Assembly (NCBI GenBank): GCA_045636425.1
Contig: JAZTXM010000016.1
Span: forward strand, 1 to 19,881
Direction: 5' to 3'
Length of the DNA stretch: 19,881 bases
Source of the DNA: UMGS1883 sp045636425
Lineage (GTDB): Bacteria; Bacillota; Clostridia; UMGS1883
Of the stretch, positions 1-6,095 are shown piece by piece. A program made the translations under genes and the position numbers. The stretch's first letter is position 1; the number at the start of each line of letters is the position of its first letter. The notes beneath the pieces were generated by a model that worked only from the letters and a program-made list of their open reading frames with translations, did not search any database and was not told the origin of the DNA.

Positions 1-245
1 GTGATATAGCCTTTCTTGCTTTCATCAACCTTTGACGCAGCATAGATTATTGCTGTACCTGGGGCCTTAGCATAAATATATCCGCTTGATGCATTTACTG
101 TTGCAACGCTTGGTGTATCACTATACCATTCTACATCTGTACAACAATCACTAGTGGCATCTACTTCTGCATATGCTCCGTAATACCAAGTTCCTGTTTT
201 TATTGTTGTACTGCTTGGATATACATTTACTGAATAAACAGACAT
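1..245 (-). CDS. Ig-like (Big_2) domain protein, N-terminal part (truncated by window edge)
   Basis: The gene reads leftward from an ATG at 245 and leaves the window after 81 complete codons, so only the N-terminus is visible. The start is well supported: GGAGGTAAAG lies just upstream on the minus strand. The peptide begins MSVYSVNVYPSSTTIKTG and later contains WYSDTPSVATV and SGYIYAKAPGTAIIYA. This is the usual Big_2 (bacterial Ig-like group 2) pattern: a W-x-S core strand, then SVATV, a G-x-I/V-x-A-x-x-x-G-T turn and a final strand. There is no signal peptide, which is odd because most Big_2 proteins are surface exposed. Cys-Cys sits mid-domain. It is 43 bases downstream of the DUF1906 gene and probably in the same transcript. 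Big_2 domains also occur in phage tail and wall-associated proteins; which applies here cannot be decided. Confidence 0.72.
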   Translation of the reverse strand, partial: MSVYSVNVYPSSTTIKTGTWYYGAYAEVDATSDCCTDVEWYSDTPSVATVNASSGYIYAKAPGTAIIYAASKVDESKKGYI

Positions 246-288
246 TTTTCTTTACCTCCATTATACATATTTTTCTTCATCTTTTCAA

Positions 289-1098
289 CTAAAACATTTT
301 TTCAATAATGATTTTTGCATCTCTTACAAGATTCACATTGAAAGTAGTTTCTTTACCCGAATCGTCTGCAATAGGATGACAGTTCTTACCGTACTGCCAG
401 ATAGCAATATCCTGTCGGGTAATACCAGAAGGTGCAAAAGGCATCCAGTTATCCGGATGAATTAGATGTGTAGTGGTAACACGCTCGTATTCCGCAAGGC
501 TGGGAGATACTGCCCAGATAAGACATTTTTCAAAGATTTCCTTATCTGTCTGCATACCTCTGCTGAATTCACGGTCAAATCCGTATTTTGCATCGGTATT
601 TGCCTTAAATCCCGCAACATAATGTTCTTCATCAAGTATTGCTGCAAATCCTTTCATAAAATCTCTGGTTACATTTTCACCTTCTCCGATTTCAAGGAAG
701 ATTGCAGTACCTTCGGGAATACCAAGTTCATAAGCAGTAACATCAATTTTCTTAGCAAGGATTTTGCCCTGTTCCTCAGTTGTCTTTGCGCCTTGGTCGG
801 TATAAATAGCCGCAATTTTGCAACCTTTATTATGCAAGAACTCAATTTCTTTCTTAGTTAATGCATTTTCACCAACCAGATTTCTTCCCCAGAAGTTTGG
901 ATATACTTTATTGCGTACAACCCATTCAAACTCCGAAATATTATTCTGAAGAATATCATCCGCCTGTATTTTAGAATCTACACCGAACAAAAGTCTTACT
1001 GGAGTATGTACCTCTGTTTTTATAGTGGCTTCTGCCACTGGAGTTGCTGCAGCGACCGCCACAGCGTTTTGTTTGTTTTTAGCACCTTTACATGCCAT
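289..1098 (-). CDS. DUF1906 / Rv2525c-like glycoside-hydrolase-like domain protein
   Basis: The protein has 269 residues. After a low-complexity Ala/Lys-rich N-terminus (about residues 1-30) comes a domain that fits DUF1906, a TIM-barrel family related to GH25-type lysozymes. Visible features are FGVDS near residue 38, a FWGRNL segment, IAAIYTDQGAKTTEEQG, LGIPEGTAIFLEI, WAVSP and a C-terminal IAIWQYGK followed by NVNL. In many relatives the IYF-x-x-D strand ends in Asp; here it reads FLEIGEGEN, so the acidic residue may be Glu. There is no signal peptide or membrane segment, so export would need another route. The ribosome binding site before ATG 1098 is weak (GAAAGAA, rather far upstream). 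It lies upstream of the Big_2 gene in the same direction. A wall-directed or wall-binding role is inferred from the fold, not shown. Confidence 0.7.
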   Translation of the reverse strand: MACKGAKNKQNAVAVAAATPVAEATIKTEVHTPVRLLFGVDSKIQADDILQNNISEFEWVVRNKVYPNFWGRNLVGENALTKKEIEFLHNKGCKIAAIYTDQGAKTTEEQGKILAKKIDVTAYELGIPEGTAIFLEIGEGENVTRDFMKGFAAILDEEHYVAGFKANTDAKYGFDREFSRGMQTDKEIFEKCLIWAVSPSLAEYERVTTTHLIHPDNWMPFAPSGITRQDIAIWQYGKNCHPIADDSGKETTFNVNLVRDAKIIIEKMF

Positions 1099-1177
1099 AA
1101 AAAATTCATTCTTTCATTAAATAATTTTTCTTTTCGGGGTTTGCAACTCCCCTTTTTCACAGCTGCACCTTGATTAT

Positions 1178-1209
1178 AAAAAACAACCCTGACAACTAGT
1201 GTCAGGGTT
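1178..1209 (-). terminator. Terminator-like hairpin in the 5' leader of the DUF1906 gene
   Basis: A perfect 10-bp stem, AACCCTGACA at 1185-1194 with TGTCAGGGTT at 1200-1209 and a 5-base loop, is followed on the minus strand by G and six Ts (1183-1178). That is a canonical intrinsic terminator. It lies downstream of the only promoter seen for the DUF1906 gene and about 80 bases before its start codon, so it may act as an attenuator or delimit a short RNA. The plus-strand side has A5T6 after the stem, a weaker terminator. Confidence 0.65.
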
Positions 1210-1251
1210 AAAAATTTTTTGATAAGATTTTTGGTTATTTTTTGTAGCACA

Positions 1252-1279
1252 AATATAATATAATTTCGTTGTTTTTCAA
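1252..1279 (-). promoter_or_regulatory. Candidate sigma-A promoter for the DUF1906 / Big_2 genes
   Basis: On the minus strand TTGAAA (1279-1274) is separated by 16 bases from TATATT (1257-1252). The predicted start near 1245 is about 36 bases before the terminator-like hairpin. The region is very AT-rich, so chance matches are possible. Confidence 0.45.
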
Positions 1280-1286
1280 CATTTAT

Positions 1287-1315
1287 TTGCTCTATATGTT
1301 TCCTTGTGGTATACT
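1287..1315 (+). promoter_or_regulatory. Candidate extended -10 promoter for the dipeptidase gene
   Basis: TATACT at 1310-1315 is preceded by TGG (extended -10) and, 17 bases upstream, by a weak -35 (TTGCTC, 1287-1292). Between here and the gene lies an inverted repeat, ATAATCCA (1342-1349) and TGGATTAT (1364-1371), with a 14-base gap. It could be an operator or a leader hairpin. Confidence 0.45.
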
Positions 1316-1402
1316 AAAACGGTAATACTTATAAAAGTACCATAATCCACATTTTTAAAAGCTTGGATTATTGTTTTACATTAAAATGGCGGAGGAATTA
1401 TA

Positions 1403-2839
1403 ATGAACAGTTTAAGTTCTTTAAAACCGACAGAGGTTTTTAGATTTTTCGAGGAAATAAGTGCAGTGCCGCGAGGAAGCGGAAACACCTCTCAAATTGC
1501 AGAATACTGTGTTAATTTTGCAAGAATGCACAATCTAAAATATATAAGAGATAATGCTGACAATGTAGTTGTTTTTAAGCCTGCCTACAAAGGATACGAA
1601 AAGGCGGAGCCTGTTATTTTACAAGGACATCTTGATATGGTTTGCCAAAAAAACGAAGACAGTGATATTGATTTTCTAAAAGACGGGATTTCATTAAAGG
1701 TTGAGGGTGACTTTCTTATGGCTGACGGCACAACTTTAGGTGCCGATAACGGAATCGCCGTAGCTATGATATTATCTGTTCTTGCATCTGACGACATTCC
1801 CCACCCCGCCATTGAAGCTGTTTTTACAAGTGATGAGGAAATAGGTATGCTGGGTGCGCTTGCTCTCGATAAATCTGTTTTATCGGCTAAAAAAATGATA
1901 AATCTTGATTCCGAAGACCTAGACTGTATGACCGTTTCCTGTGCAGGCGGCAGTGATTTCACCGCAAAAATAAACCTAGAGAGAAAAACCCAAACAGGAA
2001 ATATTATAACCATAAACATTAAGGGTTTAAAGGGAGGTCATTCGGGAGTTTGTATAAACGAAGGCAGGGTTAACGCTAATATTTTATGTGGCAGAATTTT
2101 AGCCACGCTTTACAACGACACACCATTTAACATAATCAGTGTAAACGGCGGAAACAAGGGTAACGTCATAACCACCGTTAATCAAATAAAAATAATATCT
2201 AATGACCCTGAGGCTGTAAATAAATTAGACAAAATAATAAAAACAATATATGAAGAATACACCTACCGCGAGCCTAAGCTGAACATAGATATTACAGTTT
2301 GCGAAGGCACAACAAAAGTAATAAATAAGGTCTATTCAGAAAGTATCATTTTTGCTTTAGCACTCTGCCCTACCGACGTTATTGCTATGAGCAAGGAAAT
2401 TGAGGGATTGGTTGAAACCTCTCTGAATTTAGGTGTTCTAAAAACCGAAGAAAACTCTGTGACTTTTAGTTTTGCACTAAGAAGCAATAAAAAAAGTGCA
2501 ATTAAATATTTAGAAAAGAGACTTGATATTTTATTTAATAAATTAGGTGCTCAAATCTCCGTTGGCGGATATTATCCACCTTGGGAATTTAATCCTGATT
2601 CGGTCTTACAGGAAGTCTACAAAAAATCTTATACCGAGCTTTTCGGTGCAGAACCCCGAGTAGAAGCAATACACGCAGGTCTTGAATGCGGAGTGTTTGC
2701 AGACGCCATAGAAAACTTTGACGGTATTGCAATAGGCCCGCAAATGTATGATGTTCATACGATAAATGAAAGACTTCAGATATCAACAGTTAACAAGATA
2801 TATACACTGCTTTTAAAGATACTTGAAGAAAGTAAATAA
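1403..2839 (+). CDS. pepD: Cytosolic non-specific dipeptidase (aminoacyl-histidine dipeptidase), M20C family
   Basis: This 478-residue protein has the expected length for PepD, a di-zinc peptidase that hydrolyses many dipeptides in the cytoplasm. The M20 metal centre can be read off. GHLDMV carries zinc ligand H76 and D78. LGADNG carries the bridging D115. SDEEIG carries the general base E145 and zinc ligand E146. LDSED near 170 supplies another acidic ligand, and H452 in DVHTINERL matches the C-terminal histidine ligand. HAGLECG (from 424) is typical of the M20C branch. The residues between the two halves of the catalytic domain form the lid/dimerisation domain (GGHSG motif). ATG 1403 follows GGAGG with ideal spacing. 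The next gene encodes an OPT transporter on the same strand, so this enzyme plausibly digests the peptides imported there. Confidence 0.93.
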   Translation: MNSLSSLKPTEVFRFFEEISAVPRGSGNTSQIAEYCVNFARMHNLKYIRDNADNVVVFKPAYKGYEKAEPVILQGHLDMVCQKNEDSDIDFLKDGISLKVEGDFLMADGTTLGADNGIAVAMILSVLASDDIPHPAIEAVFTSDEEIGMLGALALDKSVLSAKKMINLDSEDLDCMTVSCAGGSDFTAKINLERKTQTGNIITINIKGLKGGHSGVCINEGRVNANILCGRILATLYNDTPFNIISVNGGNKGNVITTVNQIKIISNDPEAVNKLDKIIKTIYEEYTYREPKLNIDITVCEGTTKVINKVYSESIIFALALCPTDVIAMSKEIEGLVETSLNLGVLKTEENSVTFSFALRSNKKSAIKYLEKRLDILFNKLGAQISVGGYYPPWEFNPDSVLQEVYKKSYTELFGAEPRVEAIHAGLECGVFADAIENFDGIAIGPQMYDVHTINERLQISTVNKIYTLLLKILEESK

Positions 2840-2845
2840 TAAAGA

Positions 2846-2874
2846 TTGCAAAAAAAGTAAATATATGATAAAAT
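2846..2874 (+). promoter_or_regulatory. Candidate promoter for the OPT transporter gene
   Basis: TTGCAA (2846-2851), a 17-base spacer and TAAAAT (2869-2874), the -10 preceded by TGA, which gives an extended -10. It lies in the 68-base gap between pepD and the transporter gene, suggesting the transporter has its own promoter in addition to any readthrough. Confidence 0.5.
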
Positions 2875-2907
2875 ATTATGTATTTTTAAAAAAGTTAGGA
2901 GAAAAGT

Positions 2908-4830
2908 ATGGAAAACAAAAACGAATTTAAGCCATATGTCCCCGCTGAAAAAATTACCCCTGAGCTTACCGCTACTTCTATTATTATGGGCATAATTTTA
3001 GCGGTTGTATTCGGTGCTGCTAACGCTTATTTAGGCCTTAGAGTAGGTATGACGGTATCTGCCTCAATTCCTGCAGCCGTTATTGCTATGGGTGTTATCA
3101 GAATTTTGATGAGAAGAAACTCAATACTTGAAAGTAATATTGTACAAACTATAGGCTCTGCAGGTGAGTCGCTTGCCGCAGGTGCAATTTTTACATTGCC
3201 CGCCCTCTTTTTATGGGCTGCTGAAGGTAAAACTGACAAACCCGGTCTGGTTGAGATTACCCTCATTGCCTTAATAGGCGGACTTTTGGGTATACTCTTT
3301 ATGGTGCCGCTGCGCAACGCACTCATTGTTAAGGAGCACAACACCTTGCCCTACCCTGAGGGTACTGCGTGCGCGGAAATTTTACTTGCAGGCGAAAAGG
3401 GCGGTGCAAATGCCGGAACGGTATTTGCAGGTATGGGTTTTGCCGCATTATTTAAGTTTATTATTGACGGACTTAAGGTCGTTTCGGGTGAAGTTTCAGC
3501 AAGAGTTAAAGGCTATGCCGGTGAAATCGGTACTCAAATTTACCCCGCTGTAATGAGTGTCGGTTACATTTGCGGTGCCAGAATTTCCTCCTTTATGTTT
3601 GCCGGCGGTGTTTTATCGTGGCTTATACTTATCCCTCTGATTGTACTTTTTGGTGAAAACAGCATACTATACCCAAGCACCACACAAACTATAGGCGAAA
3701 TATTTGCTGATGGCGGTGCGAGTGGCATCTGGTCGAGTTATATTCGTTATATTGGTGCCGGCGCATTAGCTGCAGGCGGTATTATAAGCCTTATTAAATC
3801 ACTCCCACTTATCGTTAAGACCTTTGGCGGTGCAATTAAAAGTATGAAGGGTGCTTCTGCAGATGCTTCAAAGCGTACCGACAGAGATATAAACATTAAG
3901 TTTATTTTAATTGCCGTTGCAGCTCTTACCCTTATTATATGGCTAGTACCTGCTATACCTGTTAATCCAATCGGTGCTATTATTATTGTTGTATTCGGTT
4001 TCTTTTTTGCAACCGTTTCCTCACGTATGGTAGGACTTGTAGGAAGCAGTAACAATCCTGTTTCAGGAATGTCTATTGCAACACTTCTTATTGCCACACT
4101 TATTCTTAAATTTACAGGTGCTACAGGTATTGCCGGTATGTGCAGTGCTATAGCAATCGGCTCTATCATTTGTATTGTTGCAGCTATTTCGGGTGACACT
4201 TCCCAGGACCTTAAGACAGGCTTCCTTTTAGGCGCTACACCTAAGAAACAGCAATATGCTGAAATATTCGGTGTTGTAGCCTCCGCACTTGCAATAGGTG
4301 CTACCCTTTATCTTCTGGACAACGTTTGGCAGTTTGGTTCTAATGAGTTACCGGCTCCCCAAGCAACCCTTATGAAGCTTATTATTGAGGGTGTTATGGG
4401 CGGTAATCTGCCGTGGGCGCTTGTATTTACCGGTGTATTCATTGCTATAGTTGTTGAAATTATCGGTATTCCCGTTCTTCCATTTGCAATCGGTATATAT
4501 CTGCCTGTACAGCTTAATGCCTGCATTATGGTTGGCGGTCTTGTAAGACTCGCCTTCGACAAGATTAAGAAAAACAAGGCTGAAAAGGATAGTATTGTTA
4601 ATGACGGTATTCTGTTCTGCTCAGGTATGATTGCGGGTGAAGGTCTTGTAGGTATTATATTGGCACTGCTTGCCGTTGCAGGAATTGATAAGATTATCGA
4701 CCTTTCAGCCTACATTCCTACATCATTTGCCAACATCGGCGGTATTGTATTGTTTGGTATAATCATTTTAACTCTTCTGAAGTTCACAATTTGGAAAAAG
4801 CGCGAGAGTGTTCAAAATGAAGAAAACTAA
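2908..4830 (+). CDS. OPT-family oligopeptide transporter
   Basis: This is a 640-residue, strongly hydrophobic protein with about 14-16 predicted membrane segments, the size expected for bacterial members of the oligopeptide transporter (OPT) family. These are secondary transporters of the cytoplasmic membrane that take up peptides or peptide-metal conjugates. Characteristic family stretches are visible. Near the N-terminus are FGAANAYLGLRVGMTVSASI and a following AAVIAMG, then NIVQTIGSAGESLAAG, then PYPEGTACAEILLAGE near residue 150. A Gly-rich SSNNPVSGMSIATLL segment lies in the second half. ATG 2908 follows TTAGGAGA with good spacing. The end overlaps the start of a PqqD-like gene, and pepD precedes it, pointing to a peptide uptake and breakdown unit. 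The actual substrate is not readable from sequence. Confidence 0.9.
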   Translation: MENKNEFKPYVPAEKITPELTATSIIMGIILAVVFGAANAYLGLRVGMTVSASIPAAVIAMGVIRILMRRNSILESNIVQTIGSAGESLAAGAIFTLPALFLWAAEGKTDKPGLVEITLIALIGGLLGILFMVPLRNALIVKEHNTLPYPEGTACAEILLAGEKGGANAGTVFAGMGFAALFKFIIDGLKVVSGEVSARVKGYAGEIGTQIYPAVMSVGYICGARISSFMFAGGVLSWLILIPLIVLFGENSILYPSTTQTIGEIFADGGASGIWSSYIRYIGAGALAAGGIISLIKSLPLIVKTFGGAIKSMKGASADASKRTDRDINIKFILIAVAALTLIIWLVPAIPVNPIGAIIIVVFGFFFATVSSRMVGLVGSSNNPVSGMSIATLLIATLILKFTGATGIAGMCSAIAIGSIICIVAAISGDTSQDLKTGFLLGATPKKQQYAEIFGVVASALAIGATLYLLDNVWQFGSNELPAPQATLMKLIIEGVMGGNLPWALVFTGVFIAIVVEIIGIPVLPFAIGIYLPVQLNACIMVGGLVRLAFDKIKKNKAEKDSIVNDGILFCSGMIAGEGLVGIILALLAVAGIDKIIDLSAYIPTSFANIGGIVLFGIIILTLLKFTIWKKRESVQNEEN

Positions 4831-5161
4831 AATCAAAGAAAACTTACTTGATAAGATACCTGTAACAAATCCTGATATTACTTTCAAAACAGAGGATAAC
4901 GGTTTAATAACCCTTGAAATTGAAAACAAAGGTGCATTTAACCGTATTGCTCAAAGACTCCTTAAAAAGCCGAAAGTAAGCTATATACATTTAGATGAAA
5001 TGGGAAGTTTTATTTGGAGTATTATTGACGGATACAGTTCCATTACCGCATTAGGTAAAAAGGTAAAGGAGCACTTTGGTGATGCAGCAGAGCCACTTTA
5101 TGAAAGATTGGCAAAGTATTGTAAAATACTGGAGAGCTACCAATTTATTGAGTTAAAGTAA
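4817..5161 (+). CDS. PqqD-like small protein (putative peptide chaperone fold)
   Basis: This protein of about 114 residues has the PqqD family pattern: a beta-rich N-terminal half, then LDEMGSFIWSIIDGYSSITALGKKV with the invariant-looking W and DG, and a C-terminal helical part ending LESYQFIEL. PqqD-type domains bind the leader of peptide precursors for radical SAM enzymes in RiPP pathways. No radical SAM gene or precursor is visible here, so that role is unproven. I chose ATG 4817 over GTG 4808 because GAGAG at 4803-4807 is well spaced for 4817. The gene overlaps the last 14 bases of the OPT gene, which implies translational coupling. The pairing with an OPT transporter suggests peptide handling outside RiPP synthesis, or an accessory protein of the transporter. 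A terminator follows directly. Confidence 0.78.
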   Translation: MKKTKIKENLLDKIPVTNPDITFKTEDNGLITLEIENKGAFNRIAQRLLKKPKVSYIHLDEMGSFIWSIIDGYSSITALGKKVKEHFGDAAEPLYERLAKYCKILESYQFIELK

Positions 5162-5165
5162 TTTG

Positions 5166-5197
5166 AGAAGCGGAGTCAAATCGGCTCCGCTTCTTTA
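5166..5197 (+). terminator. Intrinsic terminator after the OPT / PqqD unit
   Basis: AGAAGCGGAG (5166-5175) pairs with CTCCGCTTCT (5185-5194) around a 9-base loop, followed by a short T-rich tail. It starts five bases past the PqqD-like stop codon. Confidence 0.85.
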
Positions 5198-5264
5198 TAT
5201 GTCTTAATTATAAATTAGAACCTCTTTTTTATTGAAAAAAAGAGCAAAACTGCTTAAAAATTGC

Positions 5265-5293
5265 TTGACAGACTAGTTTCACTGTGCTATAAT
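5265..5293 (+). promoter_or_regulatory. Consensus promoter for tRNA-Tyr
   Basis: TTGACA (5265-5270), exactly 17 bases, TATAAT (5288-5293), with TGC before the -10. Both hexamers are perfect consensus, as expected for a stable-RNA gene. The tRNA starts 28 bases downstream. Confidence 0.9.
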
Positions 5294-5320
5294 ATCACTT
5301 GTCTGAAAAATTGAATATAT

Positions 5321-5405
5321 GGGAGAGTTCCCGAGTGGCCAAAGGGGACAGACTGTAAATCTGCTGCTTTCAGCTTCGGTGGTTCGAATCCACCCTCTCC
5401 CACCA
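5321..5405 (+). tRNA. tRNA-Tyr (anticodon GTA)
   Basis: This is an 85-base class II tRNA. The acceptor stem GGGAGAG (5321-5327) pairs with CTCTCCC (5395-5401), followed by discriminator A and an encoded CCA. The anticodon stem-loop CAGAC-TGTAAAT-CTG gives anticodon GTA, read as tyrosine. A long variable arm is present (GCTGCTTTCAGC region), as in bacterial tRNA-Tyr. The T arm carries GGTTCGAATCC. The gene is monocistronic, between its own promoter and terminator. Confidence 0.97.
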
Positions 5406-5443
5406 GCAAAAAGAGCAATTACTTTCGTAATTGCTCTTTTTGC
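5406..5443 (+). terminator. Strong intrinsic terminator of tRNA-Tyr
   Basis: A 17-bp perfect stem, 5406-5422 pairing with 5427-5443, with a TTTC loop. The 3' arm carries the T-run (CTCTTTTT). It begins at the base after CCA and should also terminate minus-strand transcripts because of its A/T-rich base. Confidence 0.88.
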
Positions 5444-5444
5444 A

Positions 5445-5615
5445 ATGAAGCACACCCCTTGGTGTGTATGAAGACGCTACGCTAATGAAGAGTTGCTACG
5501 CAACATGAAGGCGACTGCGGTCGCAGGGGTTGCTTCGCTGCATAAATCTGCAAAGCAGATTTGCTTCATGACGGCAAAGCCGTCGCTTCATATTTGTCAA
5601 TGACAAATACTTCAT
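5445..5615 (+). repeat. Array of about six short hairpins separated by ATGAAG / CTTCAT hexamers
   Basis: ATGAAG occurs at 5445, 5468, 5485 and 5505, then its reverse complement CTTCAT at 5564, 5586 and 5610. Most intervals hold a perfect small palindrome: CACACC/GGTGTG (5451-5466), GTTGC-TAC-GCAAC (5492-5504), GCGAC/GTCGC (5511-5524), AAATCTGC-AAA-GCAGATTT (5544-5562), GACGGC-AAA-GCCGTC (5570-5584) and ATTTGTC-AAT-GACAAAT (5592-5608). The interval 5474-5484 is a degenerate version. Stems differ in sequence, but size and 3-4 base loops are conserved. The array fills the space between the tRNA terminator and the promoter of the four-helix-bundle gene. No coding potential is seen. The function is unknown. 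Confidence 0.85.
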
Positions 5616-5643
5616 TTACAACTCTTTGATTTTATGTTATACT
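5615..5643 (+). promoter_or_regulatory. Promoter of the four-helix-bundle gene
   Basis: TTTACA (5615-5620), 17-base spacer, TATACT (5638-5643) preceded by TGT (extended -10). The -35 starts on the last base of the final CTTCAT of the hairpin array, so the array lies upstream of the predicted start site near 5650. Confidence 0.65.
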
Positions 5644-5666
5644 TAATATAAAGGCAGGTGTTTTGT

Positions 5667-6029
5667 ATGCGTGATGATAAATTATCCGTTCAATCTATGG
5701 ACTTTGCTATTCAAATTATTAATCTTGTCAAAGAACTAAAATTCAAAAAAGAGTCTATTATTTCAAATCAAATCGGAAGAAGCGGAACTTCAATCGGAGC
5801 AAACATACGTGAAGCTCAATATGCTCACGGTACTGCAGATTTTATTGCTAAACTTCAAATTGCATTAAAAGAATCGAATGAAGCAGGGTATTGGTTAGAA
5901 TTGTTGTTTAAAACAAATTATATTGATGATGCCACATATAAAACCCTGAATTCAATGTGTACAAGTCTTCGGGTAATGCTCATCTCCTCCATCAACACCG
6001 TCAAGCAGAACTCCGATAAATCAAAATAA
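5667..6029 (+). CDS. Four-helix-bundle protein (S23 / 23S rRNA intervening-sequence-protein family)
   Basis: This 120-residue, mostly helical protein has the signature of the TIGR02436-type four-helix-bundle family: RSGTSIGANIREAQYA near residue 45, then DFIAKLQIALKESNEAGYWLELL. Founding members are encoded in intervening sequences inside 23S rRNA genes, and the fold resembles the Avd accessory proteins of diversity-generating retroelements. Their biochemical role is not established. Here the gene is free-standing, next to a tRNA and a hairpin array rather than within rRNA. I chose ATG 5667 over GTG 5658 because AGGCAGG (5652-5658) is well placed for it. It has its own promoter and a strong terminator, so it behaves as a one-gene unit, possibly a mobile insertion. 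No reverse transcriptase or template repeat is visible nearby. Confidence 0.88.
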   Translation: MRDDKLSVQSMDFAIQIINLVKELKFKKESIISNQIGRSGTSIGANIREAQYAHGTADFIAKLQIALKESNEAGYWLELLFKTNYIDDATYKTLNSMCTSLRVMLISSINTVKQNSDKSK

Positions 6030-6040
6030 CTATACCGCTG

Positions 6041-6076
6041 AAAGACCGCACGGAAATAACTCCCGTGCGGTCTTTT
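6041..6076 (+). terminator. Intrinsic terminator, probably shared by the convergent pot operon
   Basis: A 13-bp stem AAAGACCGCACGG (6041-6053) / CCGTGCGGTCTTT (6063-6075) with a 9-base loop and TTTTC on the plus strand. It separates the convergent four-helix-bundle gene and potD. On the minus strand the T-run is only TCTTTC, so termination of the pot transcript here is plausible but weaker. Confidence 0.82.
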
Positions 6077-6095
6077 CAATACACCGATTACTTTT

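Noticed and set aside
5445..5615. CRISPR-like array (short repeated hexamer with variable spacers)
   Set aside because: The repeated unit is only 6 bases and changes orientation midway, and the spacers are themselves palindromes. No cas genes are present.
5667..6029. Diversity-generating retroelement Avd gene
   Set aside because: No reverse transcriptase, template repeat/variable repeat pair or target protein is visible. The signature fits the S23/IVP branch.
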